From contig CAIXUF010000495.1 in assembly GCA_903922535.1 (NCBI GenBank), positions 1 to 6,996 on the forward strand: a stretch of 6,996 nucleotides of DNA, in the 5' to 3' direction. The notes under the pieces were generated by a model. The model was not told the origin of the DNA, did no database searches, and worked only from the letters and a program-made list of their open reading frames with translations. This stretch comes from Candidatus Hydrogenedentota bacterium (GTDB lineage: Bacteria > Hydrogenedentota > Hydrogenedentia > Hydrogenedentiales > CAITNO01). The translations under genes were made by a program, and so were the position numbers. This document shows positions 1 through 6,800 of this stretch, piece after piece (position 1 is the first letter of the stretch; each line of letters starts with the position of its first letter).

Positions 1-98
1 CCGCCCCACGGCGGCTCCAAACAACCGAGGCCGCGTTAGCGACCTCGCAAAGCCGCTTTGAGCGGCTCACAATATAAAGCCCCCGGCTTTGCCGGGGG
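1..98. repeat. Cluster of four GC-rich palindromes (REP-like array or mobile-element edge)
   Basis: Four hairpins follow each other with only short spacers. The first is CCGCC/GGCGG at 1-14 with loop CCAC. The second is CGAGG/CCTCG at 26-47, continued inside by CGC/GCG after one C-A mismatch, with loop GTTA. The third is AGCCGC/GCGGCT at 51-67 with loop TTTGA. The fourth is an 8-bp perfect stem CCCCCGGC/GCCGGGGG at 80-98 with loop TTT. The stems differ in sequence, so this is not one repeat copied four times. Stacked small palindromes of this kind are known at the ends of IS200/IS605 elements and in REP clusters mobilised by RAYT transposases. No transposase is visible here, and the left edge may cut the structure. 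Tandem terminators of an off-window gene are the alternative; on the minus strand the last stem is followed by CTTTATATT, a weak T-rich tail. The structures are clear, but their role is inferred. Confidence 0.6.
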
Positions 99-406
99 AT
101 ACTTACTGGCGAAGAGTCTCCTGACCCCTTTTGACTGGACTGATGGTGGTCTACTCCTGCGTGCGGAGTACTCGGCAAACAGGCGCGGAGACCATGGAAT
201 TGACAACACAGCGCAAAATACGGTTCTCTCCTTCCTTCAGATGGGGGGAATTACCGGAAATGACCGGACAAAATGCTGAAATATTCGTGACGAAATGCGT
301 ATTTATAACTTATTCTATAGCAGTATCTTATGTTGCACGATGTCTCACAATACTACGGCCTAGCGCTATGAATGATCCAAGAATGCAAGATAATTAGAGA
401 GTCCTC
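99..406. other. Intergenic stretch without a convincing gene
   Basis: No ORF here has a credible start, ribosome binding site or recognisable protein. The two short plus-strand frames begin at TTG codons, overlap each other and give unfamiliar sequence. Smaller structures are a 6-bp inverted repeat TACTCC/GGAGTA at 152-170 and two direct copies of ACCGGA exactly 10 bp apart (253-258 and 263-268). Composition falls sharply from about 285 to 400, which is AT-rich, as is common for upstream regulatory DNA or transferred DNA. A perfect TTGACA at 200-205 has no good -10 box at the normal distance. I see no tRNA or other RNA gene. Confidence 0.6.
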
Positions 407-459
407 TTGACAAAAGTCAGCAATTCGTATACAAGAAAGTCACATCTTGAGTAAACAAG
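378..459. promoter_or_regulatory. Candidate operator: repeated CAAGA/TCTTG half-sites
   Basis: The five-base word CAAGA occurs at 378-382, 386-390 and 432-436, and its complement TCTTG at 405-409 and 445-449; a shorter CAAG lies at 456-459. The copies at 432 and 445 form an inverted repeat with an 8-base spacer, and TCTTGA recurs exactly 40 bp apart (405-410 and 445-450). One copy overlaps the putative -35 box. A separate small palindrome, TGAC-aaaa-GTCA, spans 408-419. Clustered half-sites across a promoter directly upstream of a regulator gene suggest autoregulation, which is common in the DeoR family. The binding protein is inferred, and part of the clustering may be chance in AT-rich DNA. 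Confidence 0.3.
407..435 (+). promoter_or_regulatory. Candidate sigma-70-type promoter for the regulator operon
   Basis: A perfect TTGACA -35 box lies at 407-412. Two -10 candidates follow: TATACA at 428-433, with a short 15-bp spacer, and TACAAG at 430-435, with the standard 17-bp spacer. Neither is a strong -10. Transcription would start around 440, leaving a leader of about 35 bases before the start codon of the regulator gene at 475. Confidence 0.35.
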
Positions 460-460
460 T

Positions 461-466
461 GGAGAG
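461..466 (+). promoter_or_regulatory. Ribosome binding site of the DeoR-family gene
   Basis: GGAGAG lies eight bases before the ATG at 475. This supports that codon as the start, although the first 20 or so residues it adds are lysine- and serine-rich and precede the recognisable fold. Confidence 0.6.
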
Positions 467-474
467 ATTGGCAA

Positions 475-1449
475 ATGAAACCTAGCACCAAGAAGTCAAA
501 ATCCGTTGGCGGCAAGTCCAAGTCAGGGGTAGGGCGCCCAAGCAATGAACAGAAACTTCAAAACCTGGCCGACTTGGTGTTTTGGATTCAAAATCAATTC
601 GACGCCTCCAACAAGCGAATCACCTCTGATGACATCGCCGCTAGATTTCGAATTTCTGCGATACGGGTACGGAAACTGCTGGATGATCTAGGTCAGCTCA
701 TCCTGCGCGTCAAGTCTGATCCGGCAGGGATCACACTCACCAACAATGCATCGTCCTTCTACTGGGAGCAACTTGCTCGGAACTCCGAATTGAAGGAACA
801 AATCGCGGAGAAAATGATCAAACTGTTGCCCCACGATGCAACGATCAAGTGTTCGGCGGGCACGACGGTGGCCCGAGTGTGTCGCCGCATCATCGAGGCT
901 CACAGAGACGTTCGGATTATCACCAACAGTCTTGCCGTGATAGACCTGGCTTTCGAATATCCGGCGACGCTGGAGCTGGCCGGCGGAACCTACCACGCCG
1001 CAACGCATAGCTGTGTGGGCGATCTGGCTCTGCGCGGCTTCAAAGAGGCGAGTTGCGCGTGCGCGATTGTAGGCGTCAGCGGTATCGACGAGAGGGGTCG
1101 CTTGTTCGTGAAACACCGTGAGGAGGTTGAACTTCTCAAGGAGATGGTGGAGTCGGCGACCGACGCGGTGTACGTGGTGGCAACCTGTGACAAATTGGCG
1201 CGTAACGATATTTGGCCGTTCGGATCGATTCCTGATCTCGTTCGTGTCAATGGGTCGGGACGAAAGCGAAAAGTTTGGCTGGTAACAAATTCAGTCGACG
1301 ATTATCCGTCTGCTCCGGCGGACGAGAAATCATCAGTGGTTAGTTCTTCGGACAACACGAACAAGGAGTTGGCGAAGGCTGTGTACGATGCACTGCGCGA
1401 GTACATTCCGCATGAAGAAAATGCGGCAACCAAGGAGAACTCAAAATGA
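475..1449 (+). CDS. DeoR-family transcriptional regulator
   Basis: This 324-residue protein has the DeoR layout. A winged-helix region lies at about residues 25-90, with the helix-turn-helix near residues 48-72 (TSDDIAARFRIS, then VRKLLDDL). The C-terminal sensor domain, which in this family binds a phosphorylated sugar, spans about 115-260. Sensor landmarks are SAGTT (127-131), TNS (150-152), AGG (169-171), VGVSGID (199-205), the acidic pair at 216-217 and CDK (238-240). Three things are unusual. The sensor loop, normally DSGTT, reads SAGTT, losing the acidic residue. The N-terminus carries a basic tail with a GRP core, vaguely AT-hook-like. About 60 residues follow the sensor core, partly serine-rich, where most family members (about 250 residues) end. 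It is the first gene of a probable operon and may autoregulate through the CAAGA/TCTTG sites upstream. The family assignment is solid; the effector and targets are unknown. Confidence 0.88.
   Translation: MKPSTKKSKSVGGKSKSGVGRPSNEQKLQNLADLVFWIQNQFDASNKRITSDDIAARFRISAIRVRKLLDDLGQLILRVKSDPAGITLTNNASSFYWEQLARNSELKEQIAEKMIKLLPHDATIKCSAGTTVARVCRRIIEAHRDVRIITNSLAVIDLAFEYPATLELAGGTYHAATHSCVGDLALRGFKEASCACAIVGVSGIDERGRLFVKHREEVELLKEMVESATDAVYVVATCDKLARNDIWPFGSIPDLVRVNGSGRKRKVWLVTNSVDDYPSAPADEKSSVVSSSDNTNKELAKAVYDALREYIPHEENAATKENSK
1432..1437 (+). promoter_or_regulatory. Ribosome binding site inside the end of the DeoR-family gene
   Basis: AAGGAG lies eight bases before the ATG at 1446, within the last codons of the regulator gene. 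Its position and spacing are the main evidence that the overlapping 97-codon ORF is translated. Confidence 0.5.
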
Positions 1450-1739
1450 AATACGGACCACCGCGCTTATTCAAACCGATTGTAGTACGCCATTGGCTCC
1501 TCGCGTTCGGCCTTATCCTGAACGCGATCTACTCGATGCGATCAGGCATCATGTTCCCAGAGGGCAGTTTCTGCGGCCGGGAGGTCCGCGTGAACCTCCT
1601 CAACGGTTCATGCGAAACAGGTCTTGTCCTGGCCTGGTGTTGGCGCGGTTTCTTCTTGCGGACGGAGACCACGCACTTGCTTGTAGTCTGGACGGCTGTG
1701 GCCACCGTTGAGCCGTTGGACTTGTTGCCGGCAACGTGA
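1446..1739 (+). CDS. Small hypothetical protein, possibly membrane-associated
   Basis: This 97-codon ORF starts within the stop codon of the DeoR-family gene (ATGA overlap) and has a well-placed AAGGAG, the classical arrangement for translational coupling. I do not recognise the protein. A basic N-terminus (MKYGPPRLFKP) precedes a hydrophobic stretch at about residues 15-37, and a second hydrophobic stretch rich in tryptophan, leucine and valine covers about residues 60-92, so it could cross the membrane once or twice. There are three cysteines, at about residues 43, 56 and 65. The frame stays open past its TGA (1737-1739) for 26 codons and runs straight into the next ORF, so this may be the front part of a split gene. 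The start signals argue that it is translated, but the sequence is unfamiliar and a chance ORF cannot be excluded. Confidence 0.45.
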   Translation: MKYGPPRLFKPIVVRHWLLAFGLILNAIYSMRSGIMFPEGSFCGREVRVNLLNGSCETGLVLAWCWRGFFLRTETTHLLVVWTAVATVEPLDLLPAT

Positions 1740-1804
1740 AAAGGCACGCCCTGCGTTTCCGAGCATGCCCGCTCCAGGAGCCGCGCGATACGCACCGGCG
1801 TAAG

Positions 1805-1810
1805 AGGAGG
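1805..1810 (+). promoter_or_regulatory. Strong ribosome binding site of the 63-codon gene
   Basis: A complete AGGAGG lies seven bases before the ATG at 1818. It is the strongest such site in the window and is the main reason to accept the short ORF behind it. Confidence 0.6.
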
Positions 1811-1817
1811 TACGAAC

Positions 1818-2009
1818 ATGATTTGCGAAAAGGCCGATGTTGAATACGAGCTGTTCAAGCGCGTTCTGTACGGATACACGCCGTCATACGACAATGCGGA
1901 ATCCTCTGTGGATCACGACGTCAATTTTCAAGCGCTTACACGCGAGGAGTTCGAACGGACGGTCGAATCGGCGAAACAGCAACAGATCGAAAAACGCTGC
2001 AATAAGTAA
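1818..2009 (+). CDS. Small acidic hypothetical protein (63 aa)
   Basis: This 63-residue ORF has a full AGGAGG at ideal spacing. It is rich in glutamate and aspartate, with a tyrosine-rich stretch (LYGYTPSY, residues 17-24) and a predicted helical, charged C-terminal third ending in a lysine/arginine tail. There is no signal peptide, membrane segment or motif I recognise. It lies 78 bases after the stop of the 97-codon ORF, in the same frame, and probably belongs to the same transcript as the DeoR-family gene. It could be an independent small protein or the tail of a gene split by the TGA at 1737-1739. Function unknown. Confidence 0.5.
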   Translation: MICEKADVEYELFKRVLYGYTPSYDNAESSVDHDVNFQALTREEFERTVESAKQQQIEKRCNK

Positions 2010-2013
2010 ACAA

Positions 2014-2034
2014 CGGCCCGCACCACGGGGGCCG
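2014..2034 (+). terminator. GC-rich hairpin after the plus-strand operon (weak terminator candidate)
   Basis: CGGCCC at 2014-2019 pairs perfectly with GGGCCG at 2029-2034 around a 9-base loop, only a few bases after the stop at 2009. No T-run follows, so it does not meet the usual intrinsic-terminator pattern. The same bases can instead pair with 2119-2137 in the larger inverted repeat. Confidence 0.3.
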
Positions 2035-2137
2035 AATCGACGGGCTACCCCCGCGTGCTTGAATGCCAGGATGAGAGAATTGATGGAAGCTAACCCTTTT
2101 CCCTTTCTTCTCTGCGTATCGGCCCCGTGGTGCAGGC
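2016..2137. repeat. Long imperfect inverted repeat between the convergent modules
   Basis: The left arm, GCACCACGGGGGCCGA (2020-2035), matches the complement of TCGGCCCCGTGGTGC (2119-2133) over 15 bp with one bulged G. Beyond a C-A mismatch, GCC/GGC adds three more pairs (2016-2018 with 2135-2137). The arms enclose 83 bases that include a pyrimidine-rich run (about 2092-2113). It lies just between the stops of the two facing gene sets. It could be a bidirectional termination or RNA-stability structure, a small structured RNA, or a short non-coding mobile element with terminal inverted repeats. The sequence alone does not decide. Confidence 0.5.
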
Positions 2138-2144
2138 ATATTCC

Positions 2145-3869
2145 TCATTTCTTCAAATCGAGCATAGGGAGCGGTTCTCCCGATATGGGCACGAAACGCG
2201 CGGTGACCACGCAATATGCCGGCAGCAGCACGTCCGCCTCCTCTTTTCCCTCCTCCCTGGGAGCGCCGTCCCAGCCACCGAGTTTCCATCCCTGGGCCGG
2301 CCGGGCGCGCAGGGTCATCACCGAACCCCGCGGCTTGACGTAGTCCCCCGGCTTGGGCTCGACGGTCCCCTGCCCCTCGATGCGCAGGGTGAACAGCACG
2401 TTGTCGCAGGAGCCGGAACTGTGTATGCGCAGCCCCTGCGCCTCCAGTTTGGGCACCTGATCGCACACAAAGTCGTCGGGCAGCGGGTTGCCCTGCATTG
2501 CCGCGTCAATCTCCTGTTTGACCGACTCCCAAAGCTCCATCACCGGTTTGATGTCCGCTATGGCATTGCCCCGCAGGTCCGCCTCGCGCAGGTTCTTGAA
2601 CTGCTGGAAACCGGCAAGCGAACGGATGCGCGACTCCCGCCGACCCCATTCCAGCGTCTTTATTTCCGACACATCCTCTCTCGTCAGCGGCCCGTTCCAC
2701 TTGTTCAGGGCCATGCGCGCGGCGCATTCGAGCACCGGATCGGGAATCAACGCGCGCGGCTCCAGGGGCAGTGTGCCGGCGCGGCACATGTCTGCGTATT
2801 CGCCGGCCAGCATGAACACGCCACCGCCCGCCGTCACGCGGTCAAGAACGTCGAGAAACTGATCCCAGCCCTTCATGAACGGTTCGAGCGGCGGATGCAC
2901 CTGCAAAATCACCGTCTTCTGCGCCGGGTCGTGGCTTTTCAGGTAGCAGTCCACGCTGGGCACGCCGTCCGAACCCTCTATCTCGCCGCCGCCGCGGGGA
3001 ATGACAAACAGCCCCGAGTTTCCCCATCCGGAGAACCAGACGTCGATGTCCCGGCCCACGTCGCGCAGCGCGGTGATCGTGGTCTTGTCCCACTTGTTGA
3101 ACGGCGCGCCGAAGGTGCGCATCCGGATACCGAACACATCGTGCGCAATCTGCTGGCTCCGCGCGAGATGGGCAAGCTGTTCCTCCAGCGGCGGGCCCTG
3201 AAACTCGTAAAAGGTGCCCGGTGGAAGCCCGTTTCTGCCCTGGGCCATTTCGGGCGGCATCATGCCCCACACAATCTTGGAGAGCGGATTGTCGGGAAGT
3301 GTGCGCGAGTGGTCGCAGCCGTGGTTGAAGAACTCCACCAGCCCGCCCGCCTGCCATGTGCCCACCCAGCGCCGAAACTCCGGTCCCGCATCGGCCACCT
3401 GATCCGCAATGACGCCGACCGAGGTCTTGATGCCCCGGCGCACGACCACCTCATTGATGAACCGTTTCCAGTGTTTGGCCCTGTCCGGCGGGGTGGCGCA
3501 GAAATCGTCCGCTTTCAGCAGCACCAACTGCCGGTACACCAGCACGGGTGCCGCTGTTTCCGTCCAGACCTTGTCGCCTTCCCGGACGACGAAGTGGACA
3601 AATGCACGGCCCGCCCTGTCCGGCGGAGTGAACAGGTAGCCGTCGTCCGCCCCGCGCACCGATCCGTCCGATGCGGTGCATTCCACCCGGGCGCCTTCCG
3701 GCATCGCATCGGTCCACGTCACGTCAATCCGCGCGGTCTCACCGATGCGGACATAGGGGGGATGCACGGCAATCTGCACCGGGGACGCGGCGCATGCCGC
3801 GGCGGCCAACAATCCAACGGTCACCGCCGGCAAAGCGCCAAGCGCGCGGAAACGGTCCATACTCTTCAT
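2145..3869 (-). CDS. Secreted polysaccharide deacetylase-like (NodB-fold) protein with LRR and InlB-B-type C-terminal regions
   Basis: This is a 574-residue protein read from the ATG at 3869. The open frame extends further upstream, but those codons lie inside the GH2-GalM gene and give low-complexity sequence, while this ATG starts a good signal peptide (residues 1 to about 28: basic start, hydrophobic core, cleavage near ACAA-SP). An Ig-like region covers about 30-110. The NodB-like catalytic domain spans about 112-365: ADDF (D121, D122) as motif 1, HGCDH (H183, H187) as the metal-binding pair, RTFGAPF (251-257), DIDVW (274-278) and LQVH (H325). These match the five deacetylase motifs loosely, with the metal ligands present. 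Residues 372-445 look like an internalin-type leucine-rich-repeat fragment (LREADLRGNAIADIKPV). Residues 492-560 resemble a divergent InlB B-repeat. The family hydrolyses N- or O-acetyl groups from glycans; the substrate is unknown. The gene starts seven bases after the GH2-GalM stop without a clear Shine-Dalgarno site, which suggests reinitiation. Confidence 0.75.
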   Translation of the reverse strand: MKSMDRFRALGALPAVTVGLLAAAACAASPVQIAVHPPYVRIGETARIDVTWTDAMPEGARVECTASDGSVRGADDGYLFTPPDRAGRAFVHFVVREGDKVWTETAAPVLVYRQLVLLKADDFCATPPDRAKHWKRFINEVVVRRGIKTSVGVIADQVADAGPEFRRWVGTWQAGGLVEFFNHGCDHSRTLPDNPLSKIVWGMMPPEMAQGRNGLPPGTFYEFQGPPLEEQLAHLARSQQIAHDVFGIRMRTFGAPFNKWDKTTITALRDVGRDIDVWFSGWGNSGLFVIPRGGGEIEGSDGVPSVDCYLKSHDPAQKTVILQVHPPLEPFMKGWDQFLDVLDRVTAGGGVFMLAGEYADMCRAGTLPLEPRALIPDPVLECAARMALNKWNGPLTREDVSEIKTLEWGRRESRIRSLAGFQQFKNLREADLRGNAIADIKPVMELWESVKQEIDAAMQGNPLPDDFVCDQVPKLEAQGLRIHSSGSCDNVLFTLRIEGQGTVEPKPGDYVKPRGSVMTLRARPAQGWKLGGWDGAPREEGKEEADVLLPAYCVVTARFVPISGEPLPMLDLKK

Positions 3870-3876
3870 GGGCGTG

Positions 3877-6800
3877 TCAGTCGGTCTTAAACCTGTAGAC
3901 GGTCTTTTGGCTGTAAGTCTCGCCCGGGCGCAGAATGGCCGAAGGCCAGCCCTCTTTGCCCTGCTTGTTCGCCGAGTCGGGGAAATGCTGCGTTTCAAGA
4001 CAGAAGCCGTTGCGGTGGTTGTACACCGCGCCGTCCTTGCCGGTGTTGGTGCCGTCCAGGAAATTGCCGCAGTAGAACTGCACTCCCGGCTGGGTGGTCC
4101 AGACTTCCATGACGCGGCCCGTCTCGGGCTCATGCACCCGCGCGGCCAGGGTCAACTCGCCCGGCTTCGGCTTGTCGAGCACCCAGTTGTGGTCGTAGCC
4201 CAGCCCGAACTTGATTTGCTCGTCGTCGGCGTTCACCCGCGCGCCGATGGTTTCGGGTTTGGTGAAGTCCATCGGGGTGCCCTCCACAGGCCGCAGTTCG
4301 CCCGTGGGAATGAGCGTGTCGTCCACGAGGGTGAAGCGCGACGCGTTGAGCATCATCTCGTGGCCGAGAATGTCGCCGGCATTGTGGCCGCGCAGGTTGA
4401 AGTAGGCGTGGTTGGTGAGATTGATCGGCGTCGCCTTGTCCGTCACCGCCTTGTAGTCCAGTTCAAACGCGTTGCTGTTCGTCAGCCAGTAGGTCACCTC
4501 GGCGTCCAGGTTTCCGGGATAGCCCTCCTCGCCGTCGGGACTGCGGCGCGCGAATTTCACTCCCACCGCGTCGCCCCGCCGCACCGCCTCCGCCTCCCAC
4601 AGCACCTTGTCGAAGCCCTTGAGCCCGCCGTGCAGGTGGTTGGCGTCGTTGTTCACGGCCAGCGTGTATTCCTTGCCGTCCAGGGTGAACCTGCCCTTGG
4701 CGATCCGGTTGCCCACGCGCCCGACGAGCGCCCCGAAGTAGGGGGTCTTGTCCAGGTAGGCGGGAAGCGAGTCGTAGCCCAGCGTGACGTCCGCCAGTTG
4801 GCCGTCCTTGTCCGGCACCCACAGTTCGGTGACAATGCAGCCGTAGTTGGTGACGGACAGCTTCATGCCCTGCGTGTTGATCAGGGTGTAGAGCGTGGCC
4901 GGACGGCCGTCGGGCAGTTTTCCAAAAGGCTTCTTTTCCACGGTCATCTCCTTGCGCGGTTCGGGCGTGGCGTTTTCGGCGGTCAGCAGCGACAAGTCGA
5001 TAAACTGGCCGCCCGTCTCCTGGTGGCAGTGGACGGCGATGACATTCTCGCCTTCCTTCAGCAACTGCCGGGCTTTTTCGGTCACATTAAACGCCTGGTA
5101 GGTGTCGTTCCAGTCCGCGGCGCTCCAAAGCTCCCCGCCGTTCAGGTACACCTCGACGCCGTTGTCATGGTGGATGATCAGCTCTGCGCAGGCAAAGCCG
5201 GTCTCCTCGCAGGTGAAGGTCTGCCGCAGCCAGATGTCCGGGTCGCGCCACACCGTGTGCGTCCGCCGTTCCCAGCCTTCCTTGCGGCCGAAGCCGCCTT
5301 TGCCCTCTTTCCATTTCGCGTCGTCGTAACCGGCGTTCTGCCAGCCCTCGCCGGGCTCTTCCTTGACGTGTTTCCACGGTCTGGCCAGTTCACCGTCGGC
5401 ATTGGACCCCACCAGCACCGTCCAGTTCAGTTCCGCGGGCGGCGCGCCCAGCGGCGGCGTCTGCTCATAGGCCGCCGCGCGGATGTTGGCGGCGCGGATC
5501 TTTGCCGTGTCGAACTTCGGCTTGCGGTCAAAGGTGTAGACGCCGTTCTGCTCCTGCTCCACATTGGTCAACTGGGTGTAGCAGAAGCCGAACAGGTACC
5601 GGTTGTCGAGCAGCGCGTCGGTCAGGCCCTTGTACCGCGCGTAAAACTCGTCCAGCGTCTTCGGGCTGTTGCCGTAGCCCCAGCCCTTCGCGTCCTCGGT
5701 CCAGCCGATGCCGCCGTATTCGCTCACAAAGAAGGGCACGGGCTTCGAAGCGCCGCCGGTGTAGCGCGGCGGCAGCAGCGTCTCGCCGCACTGCGCGTCC
5801 CAGCGCGCCTTGAAGGACTCCGGCTTCTGGTCGTAGTCGTGGGCGTCCAGTACGTCCGGGTCGGGGTGGCCGTGGTGGTAGCCGCTCGATTCAATCACCG
5901 GCCGGGTCGGGTCAATGGCGTGGGTCATGTCAACGATGACATTCTGGAGTTTCTCCGCCTCGGGCGGCGTCTCGTTGAAGGGGCACCAGCCGATAATGGC
6001 CGGATGGCTGTAGTCGCGCTCGACAACCTCGCGCCATTCGTTCACCACGGGCAGCTCGCACGCGGGGTTCTTGTATTCCAGCCCCCAGTTGGGGAACTCG
6101 CCCCACACCAGGTAGCCCAGTTTGTCGGCCCAGTACAGGAAACGCGGCTCAAACACCTTCTGGTGCAGGCGCGCGCCGTTGAATCCCGCCTCCATGGACA
6201 GTTCAATGTCGTGCTTGAGCGCCTCGTCGCTGGGCGCCGTCCACACGCCGTCCGGATAGAAGCCCTGGTCCAGCACGGTCCGCTGGAACACGGCCTGCTT
6301 GTTGATCAGCAGCGCCCTGCCCTCAATGGTCACGGTGCGCAGCCCGAAATAGCTGTCCAGCCCGTCCACCTCCGCGCCGTCCGCCGCGGCCACGGTCAGG
6401 CGCAGGTCATACAGCAGGGGAGACCCGGGGTGCCACAGGCGCACCTCCGAAAGGGGCAGGTCCAGCACCGCATTGCCCCCGGAGACGGCCGCCTCGGCCT
6501 TGCCCACGTCGCGCCCGTCCACCCGGGCCGTGGCACGCAGGGTCATGCCCGCCGAAGCGCCCTCCACATGCACCCACAGCCGCGCGCGGGCGCGGTCGGG
6601 ATCGGGCGTCACCCGGAACTTTTCGATGTACGAGGCGCCCACCGCCTCCAGCCACACGGTCTGCCAGATGCCCGTCGTGCGGGTGTACATGCAGCCGAAA
6701 CTCTCCGGCTTGGGCGACTGCTTGCCCCCGGCCTGCACACCCGAGCGCACATCGTCGAATGCGTGTATGACCACGGTGTTCCCGTCGGCCTTGAGCAGCG

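Noticed and set aside
200..205. Second perfect TTGACA as a promoter -35 box
   Set aside because: No acceptable -10 sequence lies 16-18 bases downstream and no gene follows closely.
253..268. Direct repeat of ACCGGA with 10-bp period as an operator
   Set aside because: There are only two copies, far from the likely promoter; too weak to call on its own.
58..397. Two overlapping plus-strand ORFs of 73 and 88 codons
   Set aside because: Both begin at TTG without a ribosome binding site, the first starts inside a hairpin loop, and neither product looks like a known protein.
1529..1894. Minus-strand ORF of 121 codons opposite the small plus-strand genes
   Set aside because: It begins at TTG with no clear ribosome binding site, overlaps better-supported starts on the other strand, and gives unfamiliar sequence.
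2127..3890. Long plus-strand ORF of 587 codons opposite the deacetylase-like gene
   Set aside because: It is a mirror frame of a GC-rich gene, with histidine/arginine-rich low-complexity sequence; the minus strand has clear domains and a signal peptide.
3870..4133. Upstream extension of the deacetylase-like gene by 88 codons
   Set aside because: It lies inside the epimerase coding sequence, is low-complexity, and would bury a good signal peptide that begins at 3869.
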